From Streptomyces sp. DvalAA-43 (GTDB lineage Bacteria > Actinomycetota > Actinomycetes > Streptomycetales > Streptomycetaceae), in NCBI RefSeq assembly GCF_900091725.1, contig NZ_FMBW01000042.1, positions 1 through 35,072 of the forward strand: a DNA stretch of 35,072 nucleotides, read 5' to 3'. The position numbers and the translations under genes are program-made. Within the stretch, counting starts at the first letter, position 1. Each line of letters begins with the position of its first letter. Under the pieces are notes generated by a model. The model made no database searches. It worked only from the letters and a program-made list of their open reading frames with translations, and was not told where the DNA came from. Shown piece after piece: positions 15,744 through 23,810 of this stretch.

Positions 15744-16328
15744 ATGCACCTCGACCCCCTGGCGATTCTCACCGCCTTCGGGCTGATCTTCCTCGCGGAG
15801 CTCCCCGACAAGACGATGTTCGCGTCGCTCGCCATGGGCACCCGCATGCGACCGCTGTACGTCTGGTTCGGCACGTCGTCCGCGTTCATCGTCCACGTCG
15901 CCATCGCGGTGGGGGCCGGCAGCCTGATCGGGCTGCTGCCCGACTGGATCGTCAAACTCGTCTCGGCCTCCCTCTTCGCGTTCGGGGCCTTCATGCTGCT
16001 GCGATCCGGCGGCGGGGAGGACGACGAGGACGGCGGCACGAAGACGGTGACCGGCTTCTGGCCGGTCTACTCGACCGCGTTCATGGCCGTCTTCATCAGC
16101 GAGTGGGGCGACCTCACCCAGATCACCACGGCCAATCTGGCCGCGAGCAACGGCACGTGGTCCACGGCCATCGGTTCCGCGGCCGCGCTGATGTCCGTCT
16201 CGGCGCTGGCGCTGCTCGCCGGGCGCTTCATCGCGAAGCGCGTGCCGCTCAGGACGGTCCAGCGAATCGGCGGGCTCTGCATGCTGGGGCTCGCGATCTG
16301 GACCCTGGTGGAGATCTTCGTCGGCTGA
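15744..16328 (+). CDS. UPF0016 (GDT1/TMEM165) family cation exporter
   Basis: This 194-residue membrane protein has about six helices in two repeats, each with the family's acidic signature. The first is E19-L-P-D22-K-T (Pro replaces the usual Gly) and the second is E120-W-G-D123-L-T. Members export Mn2+ or exchange Ca2+/Mn2+ for H+. Between the repeats is a cytoplasmic acidic loop (GGEDDEDGG). The manganese riboswitch upstream strongly points to Mn2+ export under excess manganese. The start at 15744 fits the N-terminus HLDPLAILTAFGLIFLAELPDKT; an earlier in-frame start at 15693 lies within the putative expression platform and is less likely. The Shine-Dalgarno is weak (AGAAAG, about 9 bases upstream), consistent with riboswitch control near the start. 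Confidence 0.9.
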   Translation: MHLDPLAILTAFGLIFLAELPDKTMFASLAMGTRMRPLYVWFGTSSAFIVHVAIAVGAGSLIGLLPDWIVKLVSASLFAFGAFMLLRSGGGEDDEDGGTKTVTGFWPVYSTAFMAVFISEWGDLTQITTANLAASNGTWSTAIGSAAALMSVSALALLAGRFIAKRVPLRTVQRIGGLCMLGLAIWTLVEIFVG

Positions 16329-16343
16329 CCCCCGCACCTGGTG

Positions 16344-16375
16344 AGCGGGCCCGGACCATGCTGTCCGGGCCCGCT
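16344..16375. terminator. 13-bp hairpin between convergent genes
   Basis: AGCGGGCCCGGAC (16344-16356) pairs perfectly with 16363-16375 across the loop CATGCT. It is placed after the exporter stop and before the ogt stop, so it can serve both strands. Confidence 0.85.
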
Positions 16376-16416
16376 GCCGTATCCACGGGCGGGGGCGGCC
16401 GTGGCCGCCGATGACG

Positions 16417-16941
16417 TCAGAAGAGTGCCGGGGCGGCGTCCTCCGTGCCGTTCTCGAAGGCCAGCAGCCGCTGCTTGCGGTCGAGTCCGCCGCCGTAGCC
16501 CGTGAGGCTCCCCGAGGCGCCGATGACGCGGTGGCAGGGGACGATGATGCCCACCGGATTCTTGCCGTTGGCCAGTCCCACGGCGCGAGAGGCGCCCGGT
16601 TTGCCGAGGTTCTCGGCCAGTTCGCCGTAGGAGCGGGTCTCGCCGTACGGGATCAGCTGGAGCTGCGCCCAGACGCTGCGCTGGAAGGGGGTGCCGTCCA
16701 GCCGTAGCGGCAGATCGAAGGCGCGCAGTTCCCCGGCGAAGTAGGCGTCGAGCTGGCGGATGGCCTCCGTGAAGGGCCGCGGGTCGGGTTCGCCGAAGGT
16801 CTCCTCGGGCGGGCGGTGCCGCTGGCCGGTCATGTAGAGGCCCGCGAGGACTCCGTCGGTGGCGACGAGGGTGAGCGGCCCGTACGGGCTGTCGACGACC
16901 GTGTGCTGTCTGGTCGCCGTGGGCAAAGGCGTCGTGGTCAT
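16417..16941 (-). CDS. ogt: Methylated-DNA-protein-cysteine methyltransferase
   Basis: This 174-residue suicide repair protein transfers the methyl group from O6-methylguanine (and O4-methylthymine) to its own cysteine. The active site is PCHRV with Cys136, preceded by the helix-turn-helix region PYGETRSYGELAENLGKPGASRAVG and the Asn hinge (GLANGKNPVGIIVP), and followed by LTGYGGGLDRKQRLLAFE. The N-terminal ribonuclease-H-like domain is complete (VVDSPYGPLTLVATDGVLAGLYM). It lies 21 bases after the stop of the Ada-AlkA gene on the same strand, so the two probably form an adaptive-response operon. Here the methyltransferase is a separate protein from Ada, unlike in E. coli Ada. Confidence 0.95.
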   Translation of the reverse strand: MTTTPLPTATRQHTVVDSPYGPLTLVATDGVLAGLYMTGQRHRPPEETFGEPDPRPFTEAIRQLDAYFAGELRAFDLPLRLDGTPFQRSVWAQLQLIPYGETRSYGELAENLGKPGASRAVGLANGKNPVGIIVPCHRVIGASGSLTGYGGGLDRKQRLLAFENGTEDAAPALF

Positions 16942-16962
16942 GGCCGGAATTCCCGATTCTCC

Positions 16963-18435
16963 TCAGTTGGGCAGGTGGTTGATGGGGTGGTCGTCCACGG
17001 TCCACAGGTACTGGACCGCGTACGCCCGCCAGGGGCGCCAGGCGGCCGCGCGGGCGGTGAGCGCCGCGGGTGTCGAGGGGAGGCCGAGTTCCCCGGCCGC
17101 GCGCCGGATGCCGAGGTCGGTGGGGAGGAAGGCGTCCGGGTCGCCGAGTGCCCGCATCGCGATCACCTCGACGGTCCAGGGGCCGAAGCCGGGCAGGGCC
17201 GTCAGTTCGGCCCGCGCCCGCTCCCAGTCGGTGTCGGTGCCCAGGCGCAGCGATCCGTCGGCGAGGGCGCCGACAAGGGTGGTGAGGGTGGTGCGGCGGC
17301 TGCGCGGCAGGGCGAGCTGTTCCGGGTCGAGCCCGGCGAGCGCCTCGGGGTCCGGGAAGAGGTGGGTGAGGCCGCCCTCCGGGTCGTCGACGGGCAGACC
17401 GTGCGCGGTGACCAGACGGGCCGCGTGGGTACGGGCGGCGGCGGTCGACACCTGCTGGCCGAGCACCGCCCGTACGGCGAACTCCGCACCGTCGACGGTC
17501 CGCGGGACCCGCCGGCCCGGCGCCTTGCGGACCAGGGGGGCGAGGAGCGGATCGGCGGACAGCTGCTCGTCGACCGCCACCGGGTCGGCGTCCAGGTCGA
17601 GCAGCCAGCGGCAGCGGCTGATCGCGAGGGTGAGGTCGCGCGGATCGGTGAGGGAGAGGCGGCAGGCGATGTGGTCGGGATGCGGGGTGAGTGCGACGAT
17701 GCCGTGCCCGTACCGCAGCGAGAGCGTGCGGCGGTACGCCCCGTCGCGCCATTCCTCGACGCCGGGGACGGCGGTGGCGGCGAGGTGGCCGAAGAGGTTG
17801 CTGGGGTTGAGCGGGGCCCGGTACGGCAGCCGCAGCGCGATCACTCCCGGGGTGGCCGGCGGTCGCGCGGACCGGGCGGCGCGGCTGCGCAGCTCGCCCG
17901 GGGCGAGTGCGAAGACCTCGCGGACGGTGTCGTTGAAGGTGCGGACCGAGGAGAACCCGGCGGCGAACGCGACTTCCGCCATGGGGAGTCCGGTCGTCTC
18001 GATGAGCAGCCTCGCGGTCTGGGCGCGCTGTGCGCGGGCCAGGGCGAGCGGGCCGGCGCCGAGCTCGGCGAGGAGCTGGCGCTCGATCTGCCGGGCGGAG
18101 TAGCCGAGCCGGGACGCGAGTCCCGGGACGCCCTCCCGGTCGACGACGCCGTCCCGGATGAGTCGCATCGCGCGGGCCACGGAGTCGGCCCGCGCGTTCC
18201 ACTCCGGGGAGCCGGGGCTGGTGTCGGGCCGACAGCGTTTGCAGGCCCGGAATCCGGCCTGCTGGCAGGCGGCCGCACTGGGGTAGAAGGTCATGTTCTC
18301 GACCTTGGGCGGCACGGCCGGGCAGCTGGGGCGGCAGTAGATCCGGGTGGTCACGACCGCCGTGAAGAACCAGCCGTCGAAGCGGGAGTCCTTGGATCGG
18401 ACGGCCCGTACGCAGCGCTCGGTGTCGGTGTGCAT
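16963..18435 (-). CDS. Ada-AlkA fusion: methyl-sensing AraC regulator plus 3-methyladenine glycosylase
   Basis: This 490-residue protein has three parts. Residues 1-75 are the Ada N-domain, with the zinc tetrad Cys34, Cys38, Cys65 and Cys68 (YCRPSCPA and CKRCRP); Cys34 aligns with the methyl-phosphotriester acceptor. Residues about 80-190 are an AraC-type double helix-turn-helix ([16 protein letters not shown] and [24 protein letters not shown]). Residues about 195-490 are an AlkA-type glycosylase, with the helix-hairpin-helix [19 protein letters not shown] and catalytic Asp440 in FLPTDLG. Methylation of the N-domain should turn the protein into an activator of its own operon, while the C-domain excises alkylated bases. 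ATG 18435 is the start. GATGCT lies 6 bases upstream of it, so a leaderless message is possible. Confidence 0.93.
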   Translation of the reverse strand: MHTDTERCVRAVRSKDSRFDGWFFTAVVTTRIYCRPSCPAVPPKVENMTFYPSAAACQQAGFRACKRCRPDTSPGSPEWNARADSVARAMRLIRDGVVDREGVPGLASRLGYSARQIERQLLAELGAGPLALARAQRAQTARLLIETTGLPMAEVAFAAGFSSVRTFNDTVREVFALAPGELRSRAARSARPPATPGVIALRLPYRAPLNPSNLFGHLAATAVPGVEEWRDGAYRRTLSLRYGHGIVALTPHPDHIACRLSLTDPRDLTLAISRCRWLLDLDADPVAVDEQLSADPLLAPLVRKAPGRRVPRTVDGAEFAVRAVLGQQVSTAAARTHAARLVTAHGLPVDDPEGGLTHLFPDPEALAGLDPEQLALPRSRRTTLTTLVGALADGSLRLGTDTDWERARAELTALPGFGPWTVEVIAMRALGDPDAFLPTDLGIRRAAGELGLPSTPAALTARAAAWRPWRAYAVQYLWTVDDHPINHLPN

Positions 18436-18495
18436 GGCTCAAGCATCCGCCACCCGGCGCCCGGGGGCTGGCGAGAATCCGACATCAACCCGGAG

Positions 18496-18543
18496 CTGCC
18501 AGGACTTCACCGTGCTGCGTCGGGCACCGAAAAGTCCTGGCAG
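18496..18543 (-). terminator. 12-bp hairpin between rpsN and ada-alkA
   Basis: CTGCCAGGACTT (18496-18507) pairs perfectly with AAGTCCTGGCAG (18532-18543); the 24-base loop contains GTGC and GCAC, which can extend the stem. It separates the zinc-regulated ribosomal operon from the downstream repair operon on the same strand. Confidence 0.75.
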
Positions 18544-18569
18544 GCGGGCTCCCGCGGCGGCCCCGGCTC

Positions 18570-18875
18570 TCACCAGGAGGACTTGGTTACCCCCGGGAGG
18601 AATCCGGCGTGGGCCTGCTCGCGTACGCGGATGCGGGAGAGTCCGAATTTCCGCAGATGGCCGCGGGGCCGGCCGTCCACGCTGTCCCGGTTGCGCACCC
18701 GGGTCGCACTGGCATCGCGCGGCTGGCGCCGGAGCTCGTCCATGGCGGCCCGGCGTTCGGCATCCGTGGCGGACGGGCGGCGGATGATCCCCTTCAGCTC
18801 GGCGCGACGGGCGGCATGCCGCTCGACGGTGGCCCGGCGCCTCTCGTTCTGCGCGATCTTGCTCTTCCTGGCCAT
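18570..18875 (-). CDS. rpsN: 30S ribosomal protein S14, zinc-free paralogue
   Basis: This 101-residue S14 is of the long form without the CxxC zinc knuckle; there is no cysteine at all. The sequence is basic and typical: [43 protein letters not shown] and the C-terminal [24 protein letters not shown]. It can replace a zinc-containing S14 when zinc is scarce. The ATG overlaps the L28 stop by one base (TGATG), so it is the second gene of the rpmB-rpsN operon. It ends before a hairpin. I did not see an S18 paralogue next to it, which I recall from the equivalent locus of other streptomycetes. Confidence 0.95.
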   Translation of the reverse strand: MARKSKIAQNERRRATVERHAARRAELKGIIRRPSATDAERRAAMDELRRQPRDASATRVRNRDSVDGRPRGHLRKFGLSRIRVREQAHAGFLPGVTKSSW

Positions 18876-19111
18876 CAGACCGCCACTCCCCCGGCACGGA
18901 TCCGGGCGACGGCCGCCTCGATCCCGATCCGGTCGACGGTCCTGATCGCCCTGGCGCTGAGCGTCAGCCGGACGTACCGGCCCTCGCTCGGCAGCCAGTA
19001 CCTCTTGCGCTGGATGTTGGGGTCGAAGCGGCGCGAGGTGCGCCGGTGCGAGTGGGAGACGGTGTTGCCGAAGCCCGGCCTGGCGCCGGTCAGTTGGCAG
19101 TGGGCGGACAA
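18875..19111 (-). CDS. rpmB: 50S ribosomal protein L28, zinc-free paralogue
   Basis: This 78-residue L28 has the conserved core [33 protein letters not shown]. It keeps a single cysteine near the N-terminus and lacks the paired CxxC motifs of zinc-binding L28. The start must be TTG at 19111; no ATG or GTG is available in frame upstream before the divergent regulatory region, and AGGT lies 8 bases before it. It is the first gene of the minus-strand half of the zinc-starvation locus. It is separated from divergent rpmG by 67 bases that contain a Zur-type box. Confidence 0.94.
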   Translation of the reverse strand: MSAHCQLTGARPGFGNTVSHSHRRTSRRFDPNIQRKRYWLPSEGRYVRLTLSARAIRTVDRIGIEAAVARIRAGGVAV

Positions 19112-19140
19112 GGAGCTACCTGCTTTCCATGGAGAACCAC

Positions 19141-19171
19141 TTGTTGGAAATGGAAATCATTGCCATATAGT
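19141..19171 (+). promoter_or_regulatory. Zur-type operator inside the rpmG promoter
   Basis: TGGAAAT-C-ATTGCCA (19151-19165) is a 7-1-7 inverted repeat with six of seven pairs matching, in the style of Zur boxes. It ends exactly where the -10 TATAGT (19166-19171) begins. A poor -35 (TTGTTG, 19141-19146) lies 19 bases upstream. The ATG is 7 bases after the -10, so the rpmG mRNA is likely leaderless. Zur bound with zinc would block this promoter, and probably the divergent rpmB promoter within the same 67 bases. Confidence 0.72.
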
Positions 19172-19178
19172 AGCGGTC

Positions 19179-19343
19179 ATGGCTCGCAACGAACTACGCC
19201 CGGTCGTCAGGCTCCGCTCCACCGCCGGGACCGGCTTCACCTACGTCACCCGCAAGAACCGCCGGAACGACCCCGACCGGATGGTCCTGCGCAAGTACGA
19301 CCCGCTCGCCCGCAAGCACGTCGATTTCCGCGAAGAACGCTGA
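19179..19343 (+). CDS. rpmG: 50S ribosomal protein L33, zinc-free paralogue
   Basis: This 54-residue L33 has the usual core [33 protein letters not shown] and HVDFREER at the end, and no cysteine, so it is the zinc-independent type. The ATG at 19179 has no Shine-Dalgarno and follows a -10 element by 7 bases, indicating a leaderless message. It is the first gene of the plus-strand zinc-starvation operon; L31 and a CobW-like protein follow. Expression should rise when the Zur box upstream is free. Confidence 0.95.
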   Translation: MARNELRPVVRLRSTAGTGFTYVTRKNRRNDPDRMVLRKYDPLARKHVDFREER

Positions 19344-19377
19344 CCCGGCCCCACGCCCGACCCGGAAGGACACCTTC

Positions 19378-19632
19378 ATGAAGCCCGGAATCCACCCCGC
19401 CTACGGCCCCGTCGTCTTCCGCGACAAGGCGGCCGGCTCCGCCTTCCTCACCCGCTCCACCGCGAGCAGCGGGAAGACGATCGAATGGGAGGACGGGAAC
19501 ACCTACCCCGTCGTCGATGTCGAGATCTCCTCGGCGAGCCATCCGTTCCACACCGGCACCGCCCGTGTTCTGGACACCGCGGGCCGCGTCGAGCGATTCG
19601 AGCGCCGCTACGGCCGACACGGGGCGAACTGA
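19378..19632 (+). CDS. rpmE2: 50S ribosomal protein L31 type B, zinc-free
   Basis: This 84-residue type B L31 ([64 protein letters not shown]) contains no cysteine and so does not bind structural zinc. GGAAGGA sits just ahead of the ATG, 34 bases after rpmG. The stop overlaps the next start (TGATG), coupling it to the CobW-like gene. Confidence 0.95.
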   Translation: MKPGIHPAYGPVVFRDKAAGSAFLTRSTASSGKTIEWEDGNTYPVVDVEISSASHPFHTGTARVLDTAGRVERFERRYGRHGAN

Positions 19633-20786
19633 TGCGGGACAGTGGCCGGTTGCCCGTCCTGATCGTCGCCGGGCTCCACTCCGAGGCCCGTAAGGAGGTC
19701 GTGGACGGGCTGCTGCGCACCGTCCCCGGCAGCGTCGCGCTCCACCACGATCTGGCCTCCGCCGCCGAGGGCACCGTGCGCCGCCTCGTACGGGACGCGG
19801 CGGGCGAGCTGTCCTGCGGACAGACCCCGCTCGTCGACGACTGCGCCTGCTGCGCGTTGCGCGAGGACCTGGTCCCGGAGCTGGAGCGGCTGGCCGGCAG
19901 CGGATCGGTCCGGCTCGCGATCGTCGAGCTGTGGGACTCCGTGGAACCCAGGACGATGGCCGAGGCCGTCGTCGCGCACGGCGGGGGACTCCTCGAACTC
20001 ACCAACGTGGTGACCGCCGTCGACCCCGCTCTCGTGCTGCCCTGTCTCGGGAACGGCGACGATCTGGCCGAGGCGGGGCTCGCGGCCGCCGCCACGGACC
20101 GGCGGACCGTCGGCGACACCTGGGCCCGGCAGCTGGAGTACGCACCCGTGCTCGCCCTCGTCGGCAGCGGGACGGCCGACGAGGAGGACCGCGCGCTGCT
20201 GACCCAGCTCCACCCGACGGCGCGTCAGGTGGCGGCCTACTCGGCCGAACTGGCCCGCCTCGCCTTCGCCGGCTTCGACGTGGAGGCGGCGGCCGCCGCC
20301 CAGCACCCCGCGTGCGCGCTGCTGCCGCAGGAGGCGGACGAGGCAGGGGTCGCCACGCTCGTCTGGCACCGCCGCCGCCCCTTCCACCCCGAGCGGCTCT
20401 TCCGGGCACTGGAGGATCTGTGCTGCGCGGCCGCGCGCAGCCGTGGGCGTTTCTGGCTCGCCGACCGCCCCGACACCCTGCTGGCCTGGGACGCCGCGGG
20501 AGGCTCACTCTGTGTGGAGAGCGTGGGGCCCTGGCTGGCCTCCCTGCCGGACGCGGCCTGGGACATGGTGCCGCCCGTCCGCCGGGCGGCGGCCGCCCTC
20601 GACTGGCATCCGGAGCACGGCGACCGCTGCCAGCACCTCGTCTTCACCTCGCCCGGCCTCGACCGGGACGGGCTGGCCCGGCTCCTCGAAACCTGCCTGC
20701 TCACCGACGCCGAATACGCGGCCGGACCCGAGGCGTGGCGGCGGCTCCCGGCCCCCTTCGACTCATTCCTCGACCCGGTCTCCTGA
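19632..20786 (+). CDS. CobW/COG0523-like protein with degenerate GTP-binding motifs
   Basis: This 384-residue protein has the full CobW layout. COG0523 proteins are GTPases that deliver zinc under starvation. The metal-binding CxCC is present as C71-A-C-C74. The C-terminal CobW_C domain is recognisable (RRRPFHPERLFRALEDL, GRFWLADRPDTLLAWD, HLVFTSPGLDRDGL, ACLLTD-like CLLTDAEY). The GTPase motifs are not intact. Walker A, normally GxxGxGKT, reads GLHSEARK at 14-21, and the NKxD position reads GSGT near 178-181. GTP binding is therefore doubtful, and the protein may act as a metal-binding pseudo-GTPase. It is coupled to rpmE2 and ends at a strong hairpin. Confidence 0.85.
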   Translation: MRDSGRLPVLIVAGLHSEARKEVVDGLLRTVPGSVALHHDLASAAEGTVRRLVRDAAGELSCGQTPLVDDCACCALREDLVPELERLAGSGSVRLAIVELWDSVEPRTMAEAVVAHGGGLLELTNVVTAVDPALVLPCLGNGDDLAEAGLAAAATDRRTVGDTWARQLEYAPVLALVGSGTADEEDRALLTQLHPTARQVAAYSAELARLAFAGFDVEAAAAAQHPACALLPQEADEAGVATLVWHRRRPFHPERLFRALEDLCCAAARSRGRFWLADRPDTLLAWDAAGGSLCVESVGPWLASLPDAAWDMVPPVRRAAAALDWHPEHGDRCQHLVFTSPGLDRDGLARLLETCLLTDAEYAAGPEAWRRLPAPFDSFLDPVS

Positions 20787-20800
20787 ACCCGGGGCCCGCA

Positions 20801-20849
20801 CGCCGCGTGCGTACGCCGGACCCTCCCCGTCCGCCGGACGCACGCGGCG
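20801..20849. terminator. 12-bp hairpin between convergent genes
   Basis: CGCCGCGTGCGT (20801-20812) pairs perfectly with ACGCACGCGGCG (20838-20849). An inner GGAC/GTCC stem (20818-20821 with 20829-20832) extends it. It lies between the CobW-like stop and the macrodomain stop. Confidence 0.82.
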
Positions 20850-20857
20850 CCCGCGGA

Positions 20858-21403
20858 TCAGCCCCGCGCCTCCAGCGCCGCTTCGAACTCCGCGTACGCG
20901 TACGCGTCGAACAGCACGAACCGCACCTCCTCTACGGGCGCCAGGGCCTCCTGACGAACCGTACGGACGGCGATCCGCGCGCCGTCGTCCATCGGCCAGC
21001 CGTAGATCCCGGTCGAGACGGCCGGGAAGGCGACCGTACGCGCACCCAACTCGGCGGCCGTGCGCAGCGATTCGCGGTAGCACGAGGCCAGGAGGGCGGA
21101 GCGGTCCTCGGAGCTGCTCCAGACCGGCCCTACGGTGTGGACCACCCATCGCGCGTCGAGCTCACCGGCCGTCGTGGCGACCGCCAGGCCGGTGCGCAGG
21201 CCCTTTCCGTACTGCGACGCGCGCAGCTTCCGGCACGCGGCGAGGATCTCCGGGCCGCCGCGCCGGTGGATCGCGCCGTCAACCCCGCCACCGCCGAGCA
21301 GGGAGGAATTCGCCGCGTTGACGATGACATCGACGGACTGCCGGGTGATGTCACCCCGGACCAGGGTGATGGTGACGCCCTCGGGTGTACGCATGGCGGC
21401 CAT
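20858..21403 (-). CDS. Macrodomain protein (ADP-ribose hydrolase type)
   Basis: This protein of about 181 residues is a single macrodomain. Its signature VNAANSSLLGGGGVDGAIHRRGG is the ADP-ribose-binding loop of the O-acetyl-ADP-ribose deacetylase/YmdB type, and FPAVSTGIYGWP is the second ligand loop. It probably hydrolyses O-acetyl-ADP-ribose, the sirtuin by-product, or removes ADP-ribose from proteins. ATG 21403 has AGGG 4 bases upstream; ATGs at 21406 and 21394 are alternatives. The start lies 17 bases after the stop of the FAD oxidoreductase on the same strand, so they are likely cotranscribed. A sirtuin gene sits 6 kb away, but no operon link exists. Confidence 0.9.
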   Translation of the reverse strand: MAAMRTPEGVTITLVRGDITRQSVDVIVNAANSSLLGGGGVDGAIHRRGGPEILAACRKLRASQYGKGLRTGLAVATTAGELDARWVVHTVGPVWSSSEDRSALLASCYRESLRTAAELGARTVAFPAVSTGIYGWPMDDGARIAVRTVRQEALAPVEEVRFVLFDAYAYAEFEAALEARG

Positions 21404-21420
21404 CATGCCCTGCGCGGCCC

Positions 21421-22836
21421 TCAGGCCGCCCGCAGACGCCGCCAGACCGCCTTCGCCGCGTGGTGGCCCGACATGCCGTGCACCCCGGGGCCGGGCGGTG
21501 TGGCCGAGGAGCACAGGAACACCGCCGGATGCGCCGTCGCGTACGGCACCCGGGCGAGCTTGGGCCGGAGCACCGTCTGGAGACCGGAGAACGCGCCGCA
21601 TCCGATGTCGCCGCCGATGTAGTTGGCATTGCGCGCCGCGAGTTCGGGCGGTCCGGCCACCGCGCGGGCGAGCACCAGATCACGGAACCCCGGGGCGAAA
21701 CGCTCCAGTTGCCGTTCGATGACGTCGGTGGCGTCGCCCTCCCAGCCCGAGGGGACATGTCCGTACGCCCAGAAGACATGACGGCCCTCGGGCGCGCGGG
21801 ACGGGTCGACCAGGCTGGGCTGTGCGGTGATCAGGAACGGCACGCTCGGGTCCCGGCCCGTCACCGCGGCCGTCAGCGCGGCGTCGATCTCGCCGGCCGT
21901 GGGGCCGATGTGGACCGTGCCGGCCCGGCGGGCCTCCGCCGCGGTCCAGGGCACGGGGCCCGACAGGGCGTAGTCGACCTTGAAGCAGGCCGCGCCGTAC
22001 CGGTAGCCGCGGTAGGCGTTGCCCAGCCCGGCGATACGGGCGAGGGCGGTGGGCGAGGTGTCGAAGATGTAGGCGCGGGCGGGCGGGAGCTCGTCGAGCC
22101 GCTTGACCTCGGTGCCGGTACGGATCGTGCCGCCCTGTTCCCGTACGTACGAAGCGAGGGCGTCGGAGATGGACTGCGAGCCGCCGCGCGGCACCGGCCA
22201 CCCCTTCTCGTGCGCCGCCAGCGCGAACAGCAGGGCGATCCCGCCGGTCGCCAGGCCGTTGGTGGGCGCGATGGCATGGGCGGCGAGCCCGGCGAACAGA
22301 CCGCGCGCCTTCGCGCCACGGAAGCGGCGGGAGAGCAGGGACGCGGGCTGGAGCGCGTCGAGACCGAACCGCATCCAGCGGTAGGGGTCTCGGGGCAGCC
22401 CGTCCCACGGGGTGCGCAGGAAGTCCTGGGCGAGGGTGTCCCAGTGGCCGAGGTACGGGGCGACGAGCCTGCGGTACGCACCGGCGTCCCGGGCCCCCAG
22501 CGACATGGCGCTCTCCCCCACCGAGCCGGTGAGCACGGCGGCCGTGCCGTCCGGGAACGGGTGGGCGAGCGCCAGCTCGGGCTGGAGCCACTCCAGGCCG
22601 TGCCGGGCGAGCGGCATCGCGTTGAAAGCGGGTGAGCCGATGCCCAGCGGGTGGACGGCGGAACAGGGGTCGTGGCGGAATCCGGGAAGGGTGAGCTCCT
22701 CGGTACGGGCGCCGCCTCCGACGGTCTCTTCCGCTTCGAAGACCTCCACGGCGAAACCGCGGCGGGCCAGTTCGGCCGCGGCGGTCAGTCCGTTGGGGCC
22801 CGCCCCCACGACGACAGCATCGAGCATCGACGGCAC
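21421..22836 (-). CDS. FAD-dependent oxidoreductase, phytoene-desaturase-like
   Basis: This 471-residue protein starts with a dinucleotide-binding fold: [41 protein letters not shown] (GxGxxG, then the acidic residue ending strand 2). The closing FAD motif is near [17 protein letters not shown] at the C-terminus. The overall form resembles CrtI/PYROXD2-type oxidoreductases. No carotenoid synthesis genes are nearby, so a desaturase role is not supported and the substrate is unknown. GTG at 22836 has AAGGAG at 22844-22849, 7 bases upstream, which fixes the start. It is the first gene of a two-gene unit with the macrodomain protein. Confidence 0.85.
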   Translation of the reverse strand: MPSMLDAVVVGAGPNGLTAAAELARRGFAVEVFEAEETVGGGARTEELTLPGFRHDPCSAVHPLGIGSPAFNAMPLARHGLEWLQPELALAHPFPDGTAAVLTGSVGESAMSLGARDAGAYRRLVAPYLGHWDTLAQDFLRTPWDGLPRDPYRWMRFGLDALQPASLLSRRFRGAKARGLFAGLAAHAIAPTNGLATGGIALLFALAAHEKGWPVPRGGSQSISDALASYVREQGGTIRTGTEVKRLDELPPARAYIFDTSPTALARIAGLGNAYRGYRYGAACFKVDYALSGPVPWTAAEARRAGTVHIGPTAGEIDAALTAAVTGRDPSVPFLITAQPSLVDPSRAPEGRHVFWAYGHVPSGWEGDATDVIERQLERFAPGFRDLVLARAVAGPPELAARNANYIGGDIGCGAFSGLQTVLRPKLARVPYATAHPAVFLCSSATPPGPGVHGMSGHHAAKAVWRRLRAA

Positions 22837-22908
22837 CTTCGGACTCCTTCGTCAGCCGATGGCCAGGACACCCAGGATATTCCGAGGCGCCGACAGCACG
22901 GTCACGGG

Positions 22909-22923
22909 TAGGGTCACGCGCGA
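22909..22923 (+). promoter_or_regulatory. Possible leaderless -10 of the nucleotidyltransferase gene
   Basis: TAGGGT (22909-22914) lies 8 bases before ATG 22923. No Shine-Dalgarno or convincing -35 is seen. Confidence 0.35.
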
Positions 22924-23771
22924 TGAAGACACCGAACTCCCCGGCCGCGCCCGTTGCGGCCCACGAGACCACCGTCCCCGCCCATGTCGCCGACATGGCT
23001 TCCCGGCTCACCGCCGTGCCCGGTATCCGGGCCGTCGCCCTGGGCGGCAGCCGGGCCCGTGGCACCCATCGACCGGACTCCGACTGGGATCTGGGCCTGT
23101 ACTACCGCGGCACCCCCGACGTGGCCGCGCTGACCGCCCTGGCGTCCGAGGTGCAGGGCGCCCCCGCCGAGGTCGCCGGGCCCGGCGGGTGGGGACCCTG
23201 GGTCGACGGCGGGGCCTGGCTGCGAGTGGACGACGTCCCGGTGGACTGGATCCTGCGCGATCTGGACCGGGTGGAGGCGGTCTGGGCGGAGTGCCGCGAG
23301 GGGCGCTTCGAGGTGGGCGTGCAGCCCGGCCATCCGCTCGGCTTCTGGTCCCCCGCGTACCCCGGCGAGGTCGCGCTGGGGCGGGTGCTCGCCGATCCGC
23401 ACGGGGAATTGACACAGCTTCGGGAGCAGACCCTGACCTACCCGGAGCCGCTGCGCACCGCGCTCGTCGAAGCCGCCTGGGAGGCGGACTTCTCGGTGGC
23501 GGCCGCCCTGAAGTCGGCTCCCGGCGGGGACACGCTCCATGTCTCGCTGTGCCTGTCACGGGCGTTCGGCATCCTCGCCCAGGCCCTCCACGCCCACCAC
23601 CGCACCTGGTGTCTGAACGAGAAGGGCGCGTCGGCCGCCGCTGCCGCCCTGCCGGACACCCCCGCGCACTACACCGAACGGATCGGCGAGGCCCTGCGAG
23701 GGCTGGACGCGGCGGCGGTGGAGCGGGCCGCGGAGCTGGTGCGGGAGGTGCGCGCGGCCTGCGGCGGGTGA
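22923..23771 (+). CDS. Nucleotidyltransferase-fold protein (pol beta superfamily)
   Basis: This 282-residue protein carries the nucleotidyltransferase signature G41-G-S-R-A-R-G-T-H-R-P-D-S-D54-W-D56, so two of the metal-binding acids are present. The third may lie in VPVDWILRDLD near residue 110. The C-terminal half is helical (LREQTLTYPEPLRTALVEAAWEADFSVAAAL and later helices), as in minimal nucleotidyltransferases and aminoglycoside nucleotidyltransferases. It may add a nucleotide to a small molecule, RNA or protein; no resistance phenotype can be inferred. It diverges from the FAD oxidoreductase and converges on the MarR gene, with 39 bases between. Confidence 0.82.
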   Translation: MKTPNSPAAPVAAHETTVPAHVADMASRLTAVPGIRAVALGGSRARGTHRPDSDWDLGLYYRGTPDVAALTALASEVQGAPAEVAGPGGWGPWVDGGAWLRVDDVPVDWILRDLDRVEAVWAECREGRFEVGVQPGHPLGFWSPAYPGEVALGRVLADPHGELTQLREQTLTYPEPLRTALVEAAWEADFSVAAALKSAPGGDTLHVSLCLSRAFGILAQALHAHHRTWCLNEKGASAAAAALPDTPAHYTERIGEALRGLDAAAVERAAELVREVRAACGG

Positions 23772-23810
23772 GACGGGCCGACCGGTACGGCAGTGGGCGC
23801 CCGGCGCCGC

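Noticed and set aside
12736..15786. An open frame of 1016 codons on the plus strand
   Set aside because: It overlaps the secreted protein and the sirtuin in another frame, is Arg/Gly/Pro/Ala-rich without motifs, and reflects the high GC content.
18481..18569. A missing rpsR2 (S18) gene in the gap after rpsN
   Set aside because: The gap is too short and contains a terminator, not coding sequence.
19134..19145. TCCATGGA dyad near 19136 as a second Zur box
   Set aside because: It lacks the 7-1-7 layout and the A/T-rich half sites of the box at 19151-19165.
21421..22836. Carotenoid biosynthesis role for the phytoene-desaturase-like gene
   Set aside because: No crtB, crtE or lycopene cyclase gene is nearby; the neighbour is a macrodomain gene.
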